From contig JAWOGN010000383.1 in the NCBI GenBank assembly GCA_046496815.1, forward strand, positions 1 through 16,824: a DNA stretch of 16,824 nucleotides, in the 5' to 3' direction. The notes below the pieces were generated by a model, which ran no database searches, was not told the origin of the DNA, and was given only the letters and a program-made list of their open reading frames with translations. Below are positions 7,810-15,193 of this stretch, piece after piece; the stretch's first letter is position 1, and each line of letters begins with the position of its first letter. Both the position numbers and the translations under genes were made by a program. Source of the DNA: JAWOGN01 sp046496815 (GTDB taxonomy: Bacteria > Desulfobacterota > DSM-4660 > Desulfatiglandales > Desulfatiglandaceae).

Positions 7810-7998
7810 TCAGCCAGAGGCGGCGGCGGTATCTTCCGTATAGATCTCTCTGAAGTTCGGTATCTGCTTCTGCAATCGTTTTCGGACCCTTCCGATGATC
7901 TTGTTCTGTATCTGGCGAACCCTTTCCCGAGAAATATGATGTTTTTCTCCAAGTTGCTGGAGGGTTAAAGGTTTTTCCGCGTTACTGTGAATTTGCAA
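7810..7998 (-). pseudogene. C-terminal remnant of a sigma-70 family factor (RpoH-like region 4)
   Basis: The 62-codon frame contains PLTLQQLGEKHHISRERVRQIQ, the helix-turn-helix of sigma region 4.2, and continues through a basic helix to QKQIPNF, similar to the tail of deltaproteobacterial RpoH-type factors. A full factor would be about 280-300 aa, so regions 2, 3 and 4.1 are missing. The frame opens with TTG at 7998 without a ribosome site, and a TGA lies 12 nt upstream. Other frames to 8120 show no sigma-like sequence. It is best read as a gene remnant left by deletion or recombination with a junction near 8000. A tiny stand-alone DNA-binding protein is a less likely alternative. Confidence 0.7.
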
Positions 7999-8224
7999 CC
8001 CCGGCAGTCAATCCTGAGACATGCCGATGCCTTGGCTCACAGACTGAAACATCTCAATGCCGCACCCGGATGACTATCCACCCTTGAGAATACATCGTTT
8101 ACCCCATGGTTTTTCTCCACCGATTTGATATGCTACTACTATTTTGGCGAGTCAAGATGTTGCGTCAAGCATTTTTTTAGATCCGCCGGGCAGGACATCC
8201 CAGGATTTTTAAAGGAGATCGAAA

Positions 8225-9778
8225 ATGAAGAGAGCTTTGAAAAATGCGCTTGCAGTTTGTTTCATATCCATTCTGTGTGGAAGCATTCACCTTACTTACA
8301 CCGGCTTATGCCTTTCGAAAGAGGAACAATCCAAACCAAAAGAAGCGGTAAAGGAAAGAACATCGAAGACGTCCGCGTCAATGCTCCTGGATGGAGAGGA
8401 AATTTCATATACTGCCACCGCAGGTGAGATCATTATTGAAAAAGAAGACGATGCGGATGTAAAAGGGCGTCTGTTTTTTGTGGCCTATGAGCTCAACGAC
8501 GCTGAGAAATCGAGCAGGCCTGTCACATTCGCGTTCAATGGCGGGCCGGGAGCCGCATCCATATGGTTGCATCTCGGTGGCTTAGGACCTAAGCGGGTCA
8601 AGTTAAAAGACGATGGAACGGTATTGCCGCCACCGGCTCAATACGTGGACAACCGTTTCACATGGCTCAAATTCACGGATCTGGTTTTCGTCGATCCTGT
8701 GGGGACCGGCTTCAGTGACAGTATTCCGCACGATGAAAAACATAGAAAAGAGTTTTTCGGGTTCAAACAAGATATCGAGGTGGTCGCCGATTTCATCCGG
8801 CTATACCTAAGCCGGCAGCAGCGTTGGATTTCGCCCATATTTCTGGTCGGGGAGAGTTACGGAACCACGCGGGTTTCCGGGTTGACCCGGCATCTGCATC
8901 AAAGGTACGGCATCGATCTAAACGGCGTGATTCTTATATCGCCGGTACTGGATTATGATACAATCTTGTTTCATCCGTCGAATGACCTTCCTTATCTGCT
9001 GTTTTTGCCTACCTATGCGTCTATCGCCCGGTACCATAAAATGCTTCCTGAAGCATTGCAGTCAAAAGACCTGAGCCGTCTCTTAGCCGAAGTTCAGGAT
9101 TTTTGCCTGAACACCTACACGTCTTGCCTGGCCAACGGTGAAAACCTGGATGAAAAACGCAAACGAGACCTCGCAGAGAAGATTACTGCATACACAGGTC
9201 TGCCCGAATCGCTGGTCAACCTCAACAACAGCAGGATCAGTTGGATGGATTTCACGAAAAACCTCCTCAAACACGAACGAAAGCTCGTGGGAAGGATGGA
9301 TGGAACGGTCAGAGGCCTGGATCCCGAACCGATGAACCCATTTCCGCGCTATGATCCATCTTTAGATCCGTTATACGGTCCGTTCTCAAGCGCAATGAAC
9401 GCCTATGTTCGGACTGACCTCGGGTTTCAAACGGATCAAGCCTACGAATTTCTAAATATGAAAGTGAATCGTCAATGGGATTGGACCTCCGGGCTTACCA
9501 GGAAACAGGGTTTCATTGATGTGTCTCCCACACTGAAGGAGGCCATGGTTGTCAATGACGACCTCCAGGTCTTCATCGCTTCCGGGCTCTATGATCTCGC
9601 AACTCCATATTTTGCGGCACAATACACCATCAGCCACATGTGGCTCGGCAGCAGAAGATCCAATGTTACCATAAAGAGATACCCCGCTGGTCATATGATT
9701 TACACCCATTCGGAAAGCCTTGAAAAACTCACTCAGGACGTGCGAGTTTTTTATAATGATATCTTAACTCCAGGTTAA
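8225..9778 (+). CDS. Secreted peptidase S10 (serine carboxypeptidase) family protein
   Basis: The 517-aa product should be an alpha/beta-hydrolase serine carboxypeptidase acting outside the cytoplasm. The first about 30 residues form a signal peptide (KRALKNALAVCFISILCG). The S10 landmarks are all present: FNGGPGAAS (oxyanion/substrate region, about 103), DPVGTGFSD, GESYGT with nucleophile Ser211, SGLYDLATPYF with Asp457 and YPAGHMIY with His490. A full catalytic triad suggests an active enzyme. The cap region between about 260 and 420 is large. AAAGGAG lies about 8 nt upstream of the start. It appears to be a single-gene unit with 226 bp of non-coding DNA before it and 494 bp after it. The substrate is unknown; removal of C-terminal residues from peptides is the family activity. 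Confidence 0.93.
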   Translation: MKRALKNALAVCFISILCGSIHLTYTGLCLSKEEQSKPKEAVKERTSKTSASMLLDGEEISYTATAGEIIIEKEDDADVKGRLFFVAYELNDAEKSSRPVTFAFNGGPGAASIWLHLGGLGPKRVKLKDDGTVLPPPAQYVDNRFTWLKFTDLVFVDPVGTGFSDSIPHDEKHRKEFFGFKQDIEVVADFIRLYLSRQQRWISPIFLVGESYGTTRVSGLTRHLHQRYGIDLNGVILISPVLDYDTILFHPSNDLPYLLFLPTYASIARYHKMLPEALQSKDLSRLLAEVQDFCLNTYTSCLANGENLDEKRKRDLAEKITAYTGLPESLVNLNNSRISWMDFTKNLLKHERKLVGRMDGTVRGLDPEPMNPFPRYDPSLDPLYGPFSSAMNAYVRTDLGFQTDQAYEFLNMKVNRQWDWTSGLTRKQGFIDVSPTLKEAMVVNDDLQVFIASGLYDLATPYFAAQYTISHMWLGSRRSNVTIKRYPAGHMIYTHSESLEKLTQDVRVFYNDILTPG

Positions 9779-10272
9779 TATTTTCTGTTATTTTAGAACC
9801 GCCTATCCGGGAAACCGCGCTTTTGGTGCCGTTTTTTCCCAGACCAAGCGCCCTCAATTTTTGTTGTTTACTTACACCAAGGTTGAGCGGTTTAGGGTTC
9901 AGCGTTCCAGGTTGAAAAACGTCAAGCCATCTGCTGTCAGAGGATTCCGTCTTGCTTGAACTCATGGCAGCTTTACACCCAACGGGTGACGTTGAGCATT
10001 TCCAACTTTCATTCGTCTTGCATGCAAGTTCAAGCAGTTACAACCTCTGAACCCTCAACTTTGAACCTGGAACCGCTCAGTTTAGATTACATTTGGTTTC
10101 AGTGAAATGCAGCTTTGGTTTGCCAAAAAGAGATGATTTTCAGAAAGCCATTATGCAAAATGCCACAGTCTTCAGAACTCTTTGTTGCTTCCGGATGAAG
10201 TTGAGCGTATATTGTCTTTTCAGTCCAAGAGACTTGTTTTAGGAAAACAGTGGAGGTGCAAAACCCTTCTCC
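9779..10272. other. Long intergenic region (494 bp) holding a repeat element, no gene
   Basis: There is no convincing coding sequence between the S10 peptidase and the MFS gene. The leftward open frame here (9965-9729) is repeat-derived and overlaps the peptidase gene's end. The middle is occupied by the inverted-repeat element at 9884-10079. The remainder (10083-10250) is A/T-rich and must contain the MFS promoter, but I cannot assign boxes. I see no classic terminator with a T-run after the peptidase stop. Confidence 0.6.
9884..10079. repeat. Imperfect inverted-repeat element with 7-nt phased arms
   Basis: The outer ends are perfect complements: TGAGCGGTT (9884-9892) and AACCGCTCA (10071-10079). 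A second perfect pair lies inside: TGCTTGAACT (9953-9962) and AGTTCAAGCA (10027-10036). In the left arm GTT recurs at 9882, 9890, 9897, 9904 and 9911; in the right arm AAC recurs at 10042, 10050, 10057, 10064 and 10071. Both sets have spacings of 8, 7, 7, 7. The element is non-coding and may be a drifted heptamer array duplicated in inverted orientation, or a small palindromic intergenic element. No target-site duplication is obvious. Confidence 0.7.
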
Positions 10273-11514
10273 ATGTTCACCACCCACCTGGCAAAAGTGT
10301 TCGAAAAACCTTCCTACCGGAGATACTGGCTGGCCTACAGTCTTTCGGCACTCGGTTTTGAGCTTGTCTCCTTTGCTCTCATGGTCGTCCTGTTCGACAT
10401 CACGAGAAAAGCCGTGACCATGGGAACCTTCATGGCCATCTACATGTTTTGCCTGGTGGTCTTCGGTCCTCCCGCCGGGATCTACTTGGACCGATGGAAC
10501 CGGAAAAGGATCTTTATCCTCTGCAACATCCTGCTCGCCCTTCTCGTTTTATCCCTGAATTTTCTCGCCGGTCTTTACTGGATCTATTTCGCCTGGTTTC
10601 TCGCCTCTTTTTTCCTGGTTTTTCTGAGGCCGACCAGAGTGGCCCTGATCACGAGTCTCTTCGACGAGGCAGACTACCTCCAAGCCAACTCCGCGTTCAT
10701 GATGTCCTTGAATTTCAGCAAAATCGGCGGCCCTTTGATCGGCGGGTTGCTGCTCATCTACTTTTCCAGGGCGTGGACCCTCAACGTGATTCTATCGATT
10801 TTCCTCGTTTCCTCGATGCTGGCTGCCGTGGTCCCTTTTCAGCAGCCCCCGGCCAGGTCACCTCACCGGGCACCGACAAAACGCACATGGAGAAAACTGG
10901 CGGTTGGAATCCGCTTCACCCTCTCCCACGAGCGGTTGAGGTTCTATATCTCCATCGGTTTGCTGTGGCGTTTGCTTCTCGCTTCCCAGCTTCCTTTGTA
11001 CATCGTCTTTGTCAAGGATTACCTGGGTGGAGGCACCGGCGAATACAGCCTTTTTATGACCGTTCTCTCCGCGGGGGGTGCGGTCGGCGCTCTTCTTGCC
11101 GGGGGTATGGGCAACCGGTTTTCACGGAAAACCATGATCTACGGAGGTCTCAGCGCCAGTTATCTTCTCTTTGCGCTCATGGCTCTCACGCAGAGTTATC
11201 TCTTGGCCCTGGTTCTCATCAGCTTGTCCAATCTCTTTTTCTTCATCGCTCACGTCGCGATCCACTCGGACATTCAGAGGGTCACTCCGAACGAGATCAG
11301 GGGGAGCGTTTTCGCATCATCCCCTACCCTGCTTATTCCCGTTGGGTTGATCTCGATCCTGATTGCGACGCCGCTCGCGGACACGGTCGGCGTTCAATGG
11401 GTTTTTCTTCTCACCGGGCTCCTGGCTCTGTTGACCCTTCCCCTGCCGGCCTATGCAGAAAAAGCCTTCCCAGGGCAGAGACAGCGCTCCTCAGAGGTCC
11501 GGCCGGTCGGGTGA
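10273..11514 (+). CDS. MFS transporter (MFS_3/EntS-like exporter)
   Basis: This 413-aa integral membrane protein has about 12 predicted segments in two halves. After the first helices comes the MFS loop 2-3 signature GPPAGIYLDRWNRKR (about residues 70-84). The second half has a matching loop, GGMGNRFSRKTMIYGG. The NSAFMMSLNFSKIGGPLIGG stretch (motif C-like region) is typical of MFS_3 drug or siderophore exporters of the EntS/macrolide-efflux type. The ATG at 10273 is the only good start; a GGAGG lies 16 nt upstream, which is rather far. The C-terminus ends in a basic cytoplasmic tail. Its stop overlaps the ATG of a small ORF by one base, and the GH65 fusion gene follows on the same strand. 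Sugar transport is therefore possible, but the substrate is not readable from sequence. Confidence 0.9.
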   Translation: MFTTHLAKVFEKPSYRRYWLAYSLSALGFELVSFALMVVLFDITRKAVTMGTFMAIYMFCLVVFGPPAGIYLDRWNRKRIFILCNILLALLVLSLNFLAGLYWIYFAWFLASFFLVFLRPTRVALITSLFDEADYLQANSAFMMSLNFSKIGGPLIGGLLLIYFSRAWTLNVILSIFLVSSMLAAVVPFQQPPARSPHRAPTKRTWRKLAVGIRFTLSHERLRFYISIGLLWRLLLASQLPLYIVFVKDYLGGGTGEYSLFMTVLSAGGAVGALLAGGMGNRFSRKTMIYGGLSASYLLFALMALTQSYLLALVLISLSNLFFFIAHVAIHSDIQRVTPNEIRGSVFASSPTLLIPVGLISILIATPLADTVGVQWVFLLTGLLALLTLPLPAYAEKAFPGQRQRSSEVRPVG

Positions 11515-11699
11515 TGAAAACTGTTCGTAAGTTCATGTGTTACTGGGTTATTGAGTTGAGCCGGGAGCTTCCCACAAAAATCGGTGTGGAAGAAGCGATC
11601 CTTGGGAAGATGCTCGACAAAGAAAGCATCACAAAGGCGGCTGATGCTGTATTTCTCAAAGTGTTTTCTGATGTCCCCCAAGATCACAGTGATCAATAA
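11514..11699 (+). CDS. Possible 61-aa small protein overlapping the MFS stop (doubtful)
   Basis: The frame starts MKTVRKFMCYWVIELS and ends KVFSDVPQDHSDQ. Its ATG overlaps the MFS TGA (TGATG), which would allow translational coupling, and it stops 99 bp before the GH65 start. Against a real gene, codons 4-17 lie within a run where GTT recurs exactly every 8 nt (11523-11562), so that part looks repeat-derived. There is no separate ribosome site. The C-terminal half is a plausible amphipathic helix (EEAILGKMLDKESITKAADA). I do not recognise a family. Confidence 0.3.
   Translation: MKTVRKFMCYWVIELSRELPTKIGVEEAILGKMLDKESITKAADAVFLKVFSDVPQDHSDQ
11523..11562. repeat. 8-nt phased short repeat (GTT every 8 bases)
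   Basis: GTT occurs at 11523, 11531, 11539, 11547 and 11555, exactly 8 nt apart, with degenerate 5-nt spacers (CGTAA, CATGT, ACTGG, ATTGA, GAGCC). This resembles the drifted short-period repeats at 3861-4031 and 9884-10079, though with period 8 instead of 7. It overlaps the doubtful small ORF after the MFS gene. Confidence 0.55.
11682..11694. promoter_or_regulatory. 13-nt palindrome GATCAC-A-GTGATC
   Basis: GATCAC (11682-11687) and GTGATC (11689-11694) flank a single A, immediately before the TAA of the small ORF and about 105 bp upstream of the GH65 start. It has the look of a small operator half-site pair, but it could be chance. The same GATCAC word occurs in the heptamer array near 3863-3999. 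Confidence 0.25.
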
Positions 11700-11751
11700 A
11701 GGGAAAATACTGGATTGCATGTATTGCCCTTCGATTCGAGTTCGGAGGAAA

Positions 11752-11787
11752 ATGACGAAAAAGAACCGCTTTGCACGCTCTTCATGA
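11752..11787 (+). CDS. Possible 11-aa leader peptide before the GH65 fusion gene
   Basis: ATG at 11752 opens MTKKNRFARSS and stops with TGA at 11785-11787. GGAGG lies upstream, with only 3 nt between it and the ATG. The stop overlaps another ATG (11784) that is in frame with the GH65 gene (ATGA overlap), so the mini-ORF could couple translation into it. The peptide is too short to judge by composition. Confidence 0.2.
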   Translation: MTKKNRFARSS

Positions 11788-11798
11788 AAGGAGCTGTT

Positions 11799-14700
11799 AT
11801 GCTTCACCGAGAACCCAGAATCGCCCCCGAATACATTTACCCCGTAGATGAGTGGTGCGTGATCGAAAAGCGCTTTGCCCCACGCTATCTGGAGCAGAGC
11901 GAAACCATCTTCACCCTCGCCAACGGGTACATGGGAATTCGCGGCGCTTTTGAAGAAGGCCGGCCTGCTTTTCAAAACGGCACATTTATCAACGGCTTCC
12001 ACGAAACGACCCCCATCGTCTATGCCGAAACGGCCTACGGATTTGCGGAAACCGCCCAGACCATGCTCAACGTGGCGGACGCCAAACGCCTGCGCCTATT
12101 TGTGGACGACGAGCCCTTCCTGCTGGAACATGCCAAACTTCTCTATTTCGACCGCATTCTGAACATGCGCGAAGGACGATTGGAGCGCAACCTGATCTGG
12201 GAAACCCCTGCCGGAAAGCGCGTCGAAATCCGGTCGATTCGGATGGTTTCCTTTGAACACAGGCACCTGGCAGCCGTCGACTACGAGGTCATCGTGAGGA
12301 ACGCCGAAGCTCCCGTAGTCCTCCTATCCGAAATGGTATTGCCGTCGGTTCCCTTGGGTGACGAAGCCGAAAGGGCCGCCTCCCAGGAGCCCGACCCTGC
12401 CAAGATCGACCCGAGGCGATCCAGGAACTTTTCAGAGCGAGTCCTCATTCCGGTACTGCAGCGCTGTGACGAGCAGAGGGTCATGCTGGGGCACCGCACC
12501 CGCAACAGCGGAATGACCATCGCCTGCGGCATGGATCACGTCGTGGAAACGGAGTGCGAATATTCCACCGAGGTGCATTGCGAAAAGGACCGTGCCGAAA
12601 TTGTGTACACGCTGAGAGCTGGCCAAGGACAATCCTTCCGCATCACTAAATACATCAGCTACCATACTTCCCACACCGCACCGGTCTCCGAGCTTGCCGA
12701 CCGGGTGGGGCGCACTCTCAAGCGCTCCTGTGCCGAGGGGTGGGAGAAACTGTGTGACTCCCAGCGGCAATACGTTGACGACTTCTGGCACCGCAGCGAT
12801 GTGAAGATATCCGGTGACCTGCGTGTTCAGCAGTCCCTCCGCTGGAATCTCTTCCAGCTCCTTCAGGCGTCGGCCCGGGTAGAGGGAGCCGGCATCGGTG
12901 CACGCGGGCTCACCGGGCAGACGTACGAAGGGCACTATTTCTGGGATACGGAAATCTATGTGCTTCCCTTCCTGATCTACACGGCACCCCGAATCGCCGG
13001 CAATCTGCTGCGCTTTCGCCACAGCATGCTCCAGGCTGCGCGCAGGCGGGCCCGACAAGTTGGAGAGTATGGGGCGCTTTTTCCCTGGCGCACGATCAAC
13101 GGAGAGGAAGCCTCAGCGTACTATGCAGCAGGCACCGCTCAATATCACATCAATGCGGACATCGCGCACACCGTCCGCAAATACGTCGAAATGAGCGGCG
13201 ACTCAGACTACCTCGCGAGACACGGAGCCGAGATCCTGGTGGAGACAGCGCGGCTCTGGCAGAGCCTCGGATTTTACTCGAAGCGAAAGGACGGGCGGTT
13301 CTGCATCAACGGCGTGACCGGGCCCGACGAGTACAATGCGGTGGTCGATAACAACTGCTTCACCAACATGATGGCCAGGGAAAACCTGAGCTATGCCGCT
13401 GACACCATGGAAAACCTGCACCGGGAAGCACCGGAGCGCTATGCGGCGGTGGTGGATCGAACCGGTTTCCGCGTGGAAGAAATCGATGCGTGGCGCCGCG
13501 CCGCCGAGGCCATGTATATTCCGGTAGACGAAGACCTGGGCATCCACCTTCAGGATGATAATTTTCTTGACAGGGAGCTTTTGGACCTGGAAAACGAACC
13601 GCCTGAAAACTTTCCGTTGCTGTTGCACTATCATCCGCTGGTCATTTACAGGCACCGTGTCATCAAACAGGCGGACGTGGTCCTGGCCCTCTTTCTGCTC
13701 GGCCATGCCTTCAGTGCCGAGGAAAAGCGCCGGAACTTCGACTACTACGATCCCTTGACCACAGGGGACAGCTCCCTGTCGGTCTGCATACAAAGCATCA
13801 TTGCCGCCGAGAACGACTACGGCGAACAGGCTCTAGATTACTTGCGCTATGCCATCCTTATGGATCTGGCCGATATCGGCGGAAACGTACGCGACGGAGT
13901 CCATGTGGCCTCCATAGGTGGAACATGGATGGCGGTGACTTACGGGTTGGCCGGAATGCGCGACCACGCCGGCATGCTTTCTTTCGACCCTCGGCTGCCC
14001 ATCCAGTGGGAAGGCCTGAGCTTTCCGCTGACCGTCCAAGGCCGTGAACTGGAGGTGGATCTTGTTCACGATCGCGCAACCTACCGGCTCCGCAAAGGAC
14101 TCGGGCTGACCATCCGCCACCAGGGCCAAGAGGTCCGTCTGCGCGAGGGCGAGGCGGCAACGCTCCCGATACGGCGGCCGGAGAAACGGATTCCCTTGAC
14201 GATCGAGACGGTTATTCCCCGGGATCGCTTCGATGCCGTGCTTTTCGACATGGACGGTGTGCTCACCGCAACAGCCGAAGTGCACGCACAGGCCTGGAAG
14301 GAAATGTTCGATGAGTTTATGAAGGATCGGGAGCAGCGCATGGGCGAACCGTTCCGACCTTTTGAAATCGGAACCGACTATCTGCTGCTGGTGGACGGGA
14401 AGCCGCGTCTGAACGGCGCCCTCGACTTTCTTGCTTCGCGGGGCATCCAGCTGCCCGAGGGTTCTCCGGAGGACTCACCGGACATGGAGACGGTGTGGGG
14501 TCTCGCAAACCGAAAGAATGAGAAGGTCCACGAAGTCATCCAAACCAAAGGTGTGCGAGCCTTCCCCGGTTCGGTGCGCTTGCTGCACCGGTTGCGGGAA
14601 GAGGGGATTCGCTCGGCGGTCGTCACCTCGAGCACCAATGCGGACGAGACTTTGGAAGCAGCCGGCATCGCCGATCTCTTCGAGGTGAAAGTGGACGGCA

Positions 14701-14957
14701 ACGTCGCTGCCGAATTGAGTCTGGCCGGAAAGCCTGAGCCTGACACGTTCCTCGAAGCCGCCCGAAGACTGGATGCAGATCCGTCGCGTACCGTCGTCGT
14801 GGAAGATGCTCTGTCGGGTGTGCAGGCGGGCAAGCGCGGCGGATTCGGGCTCGTCATGGGCGTAGCCCGCAACACCAGCCCGGACGAACTGCGCCACAAC
14901 GGTGCGGATGTCGTTGTAAGCGATCTGGGAGACCTGCTTCCTTCAGAGGATCAGTAA
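11799..14957 (+). CDS. GH65 glycoside phosphorylase fused to a beta-phosphoglucomutase-type HAD domain
   Basis: This 1052-aa bifunctional protein is probably cytoplasmic. Residues 1 to about 790 form a GH65 enzyme of the maltose/trehalose/kojibiose phosphorylase type: YPVDEWCVIEKRF and ETIFTLANGYMGIRG at the N-terminus, GHYFWDTEIYVLPF, then GVTGPDEYN with the likely catalytic acid Glu511, and DPLTTGDSSLSVC. Residues about 812-1052 form a HAD domain: FDAVLFDMDGVLT with nucleophile Asp817 and Asp819, SSTNADET (motif II), the motif lysine in AGKPEPDTF, and VVVEDALSGVQAGK (motif III/IV). GH65 enzymes release beta-glucose 1-phosphate and this HAD type converts it to glucose 6-phosphate. AAGGAG lies 5 nt before the ATG at 11799; ATG 11784 is the alternative. 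The exact disaccharide is not readable. Confidence 0.93.
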   Translation: MLHREPRIAPEYIYPVDEWCVIEKRFAPRYLEQSETIFTLANGYMGIRGAFEEGRPAFQNGTFINGFHETTPIVYAETAYGFAETAQTMLNVADAKRLRLFVDDEPFLLEHAKLLYFDRILNMREGRLERNLIWETPAGKRVEIRSIRMVSFEHRHLAAVDYEVIVRNAEAPVVLLSEMVLPSVPLGDEAERAASQEPDPAKIDPRRSRNFSERVLIPVLQRCDEQRVMLGHRTRNSGMTIACGMDHVVETECEYSTEVHCEKDRAEIVYTLRAGQGQSFRITKYISYHTSHTAPVSELADRVGRTLKRSCAEGWEKLCDSQRQYVDDFWHRSDVKISGDLRVQQSLRWNLFQLLQASARVEGAGIGARGLTGQTYEGHYFWDTEIYVLPFLIYTAPRIAGNLLRFRHSMLQAARRRARQVGEYGALFPWRTINGEEASAYYAAGTAQYHINADIAHTVRKYVEMSGDSDYLARHGAEILVETARLWQSLGFYSKRKDGRFCINGVTGPDEYNAVVDNNCFTNMMARENLSYAADTMENLHREAPERYAAVVDRTGFRVEEIDAWRRAAEAMYIPVDEDLGIHLQDDNFLDRELLDLENEPPENFPLLLHYHPLVIYRHRVIKQADVVLALFLLGHAFSAEEKRRNFDYYDPLTTGDSSLSVCIQSIIAAENDYGEQALDYLRYAILMDLADIGGNVRDGVHVASIGGTWMAVTYGLAGMRDHAGMLSFDPRLPIQWEGLSFPLTVQGRELEVDLVHDRATYRLRKGLGLTIRHQGQEVRLREGEAATLPIRRPEKRIPLTIETVIPRDRFDAVLFDMDGVLTATAEVHAQAWKEMFDEFMKDREQRMGEPFRPFEIGTDYLLLVDGKPRLNGALDFLASRGIQLPEGSPEDSPDMETVWGLANRKNEKVHEVIQTKGVRAFPGSVRLLHRLREEGIRSAVVTSSTNADETLEAAGIADLFEVKVDGNVAAELSLAGKPEPDTFLEAARRLDADPSRTVVVEDALSGVQAGKRGGFGLVMGVARNTSPDELRHNGADVVVSDLGDLLPSEDQ

Positions 14958-15150
14958 TTTAATATGCCCGGAACCACGGTGCCGTTCTACCCTTCCCCCG
15001 TCTGTTCCACGGTGAAGCGGTGAGGAGCGATGTTGTGGAGGCAACTATATCTCTCAAATCTGTTGCGGCTTCTAATAACTGAGAAGGGTTAGCTTACGAT
15101 AATTTTCGGGGCAAGCCGGATTCGCATTTATTCTTTCATAATCAAACATC

Positions 15151-15177
15151 CAAGGTGATGACGTCGATATCACCTTG
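15151..15177 (+). promoter_or_regulatory. Perfect 9-bp hairpin before the FAD oxidoreductase gene
   Basis: CAAGGTGAT (15151-15159) and ATCACCTTG (15169-15177) form a perfect 9-bp stem around a 9-nt loop, GACGTCGAT. It ends 16 nt before the ATG at 15194 and lies in the 236-bp gap after the GH65 fusion gene. No T-run follows, so a rho-independent terminator is unlikely. It could be an operator or an mRNA stem controlling the next gene, whose ribosome site is otherwise weak (GAGG 13 nt from the start, touching the 3' edge of the stem). Confidence 0.5.
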
Positions 15178-15193
15178 AGGCCTAAGAATCCAG

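Noticed and set aside
9729..9965. 78-codon leftward ORF with a stretch (KLRALGLGKNGTKSAV) faintly like ribosomal protein L30
   Set aside because: It overlaps the end of the peptidase gene and the phased repeat element, has no ribosome site, and the L30 likeness is a few residues only.
9884..10079. Integron attC site or insertion-sequence end
   Set aside because: No integrase, no GTTRRRY/RYYYAAC core pair in the correct arrangement and no transposase gene; the arms are better explained by phased short repeats.
10449..11699. 416-codon plus-strand frame overlapping the MFS gene
   Set aside because: It is the shadow of the MFS gene in another frame; only its last 61 codons, after the MFS stop, are considered separately.
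11451..12002. 183-codon leftward ORF spanning the MFS-GH65 junction
   Set aside because: Antisense to the ends of two well-supported genes, without motifs or a ribosome site.
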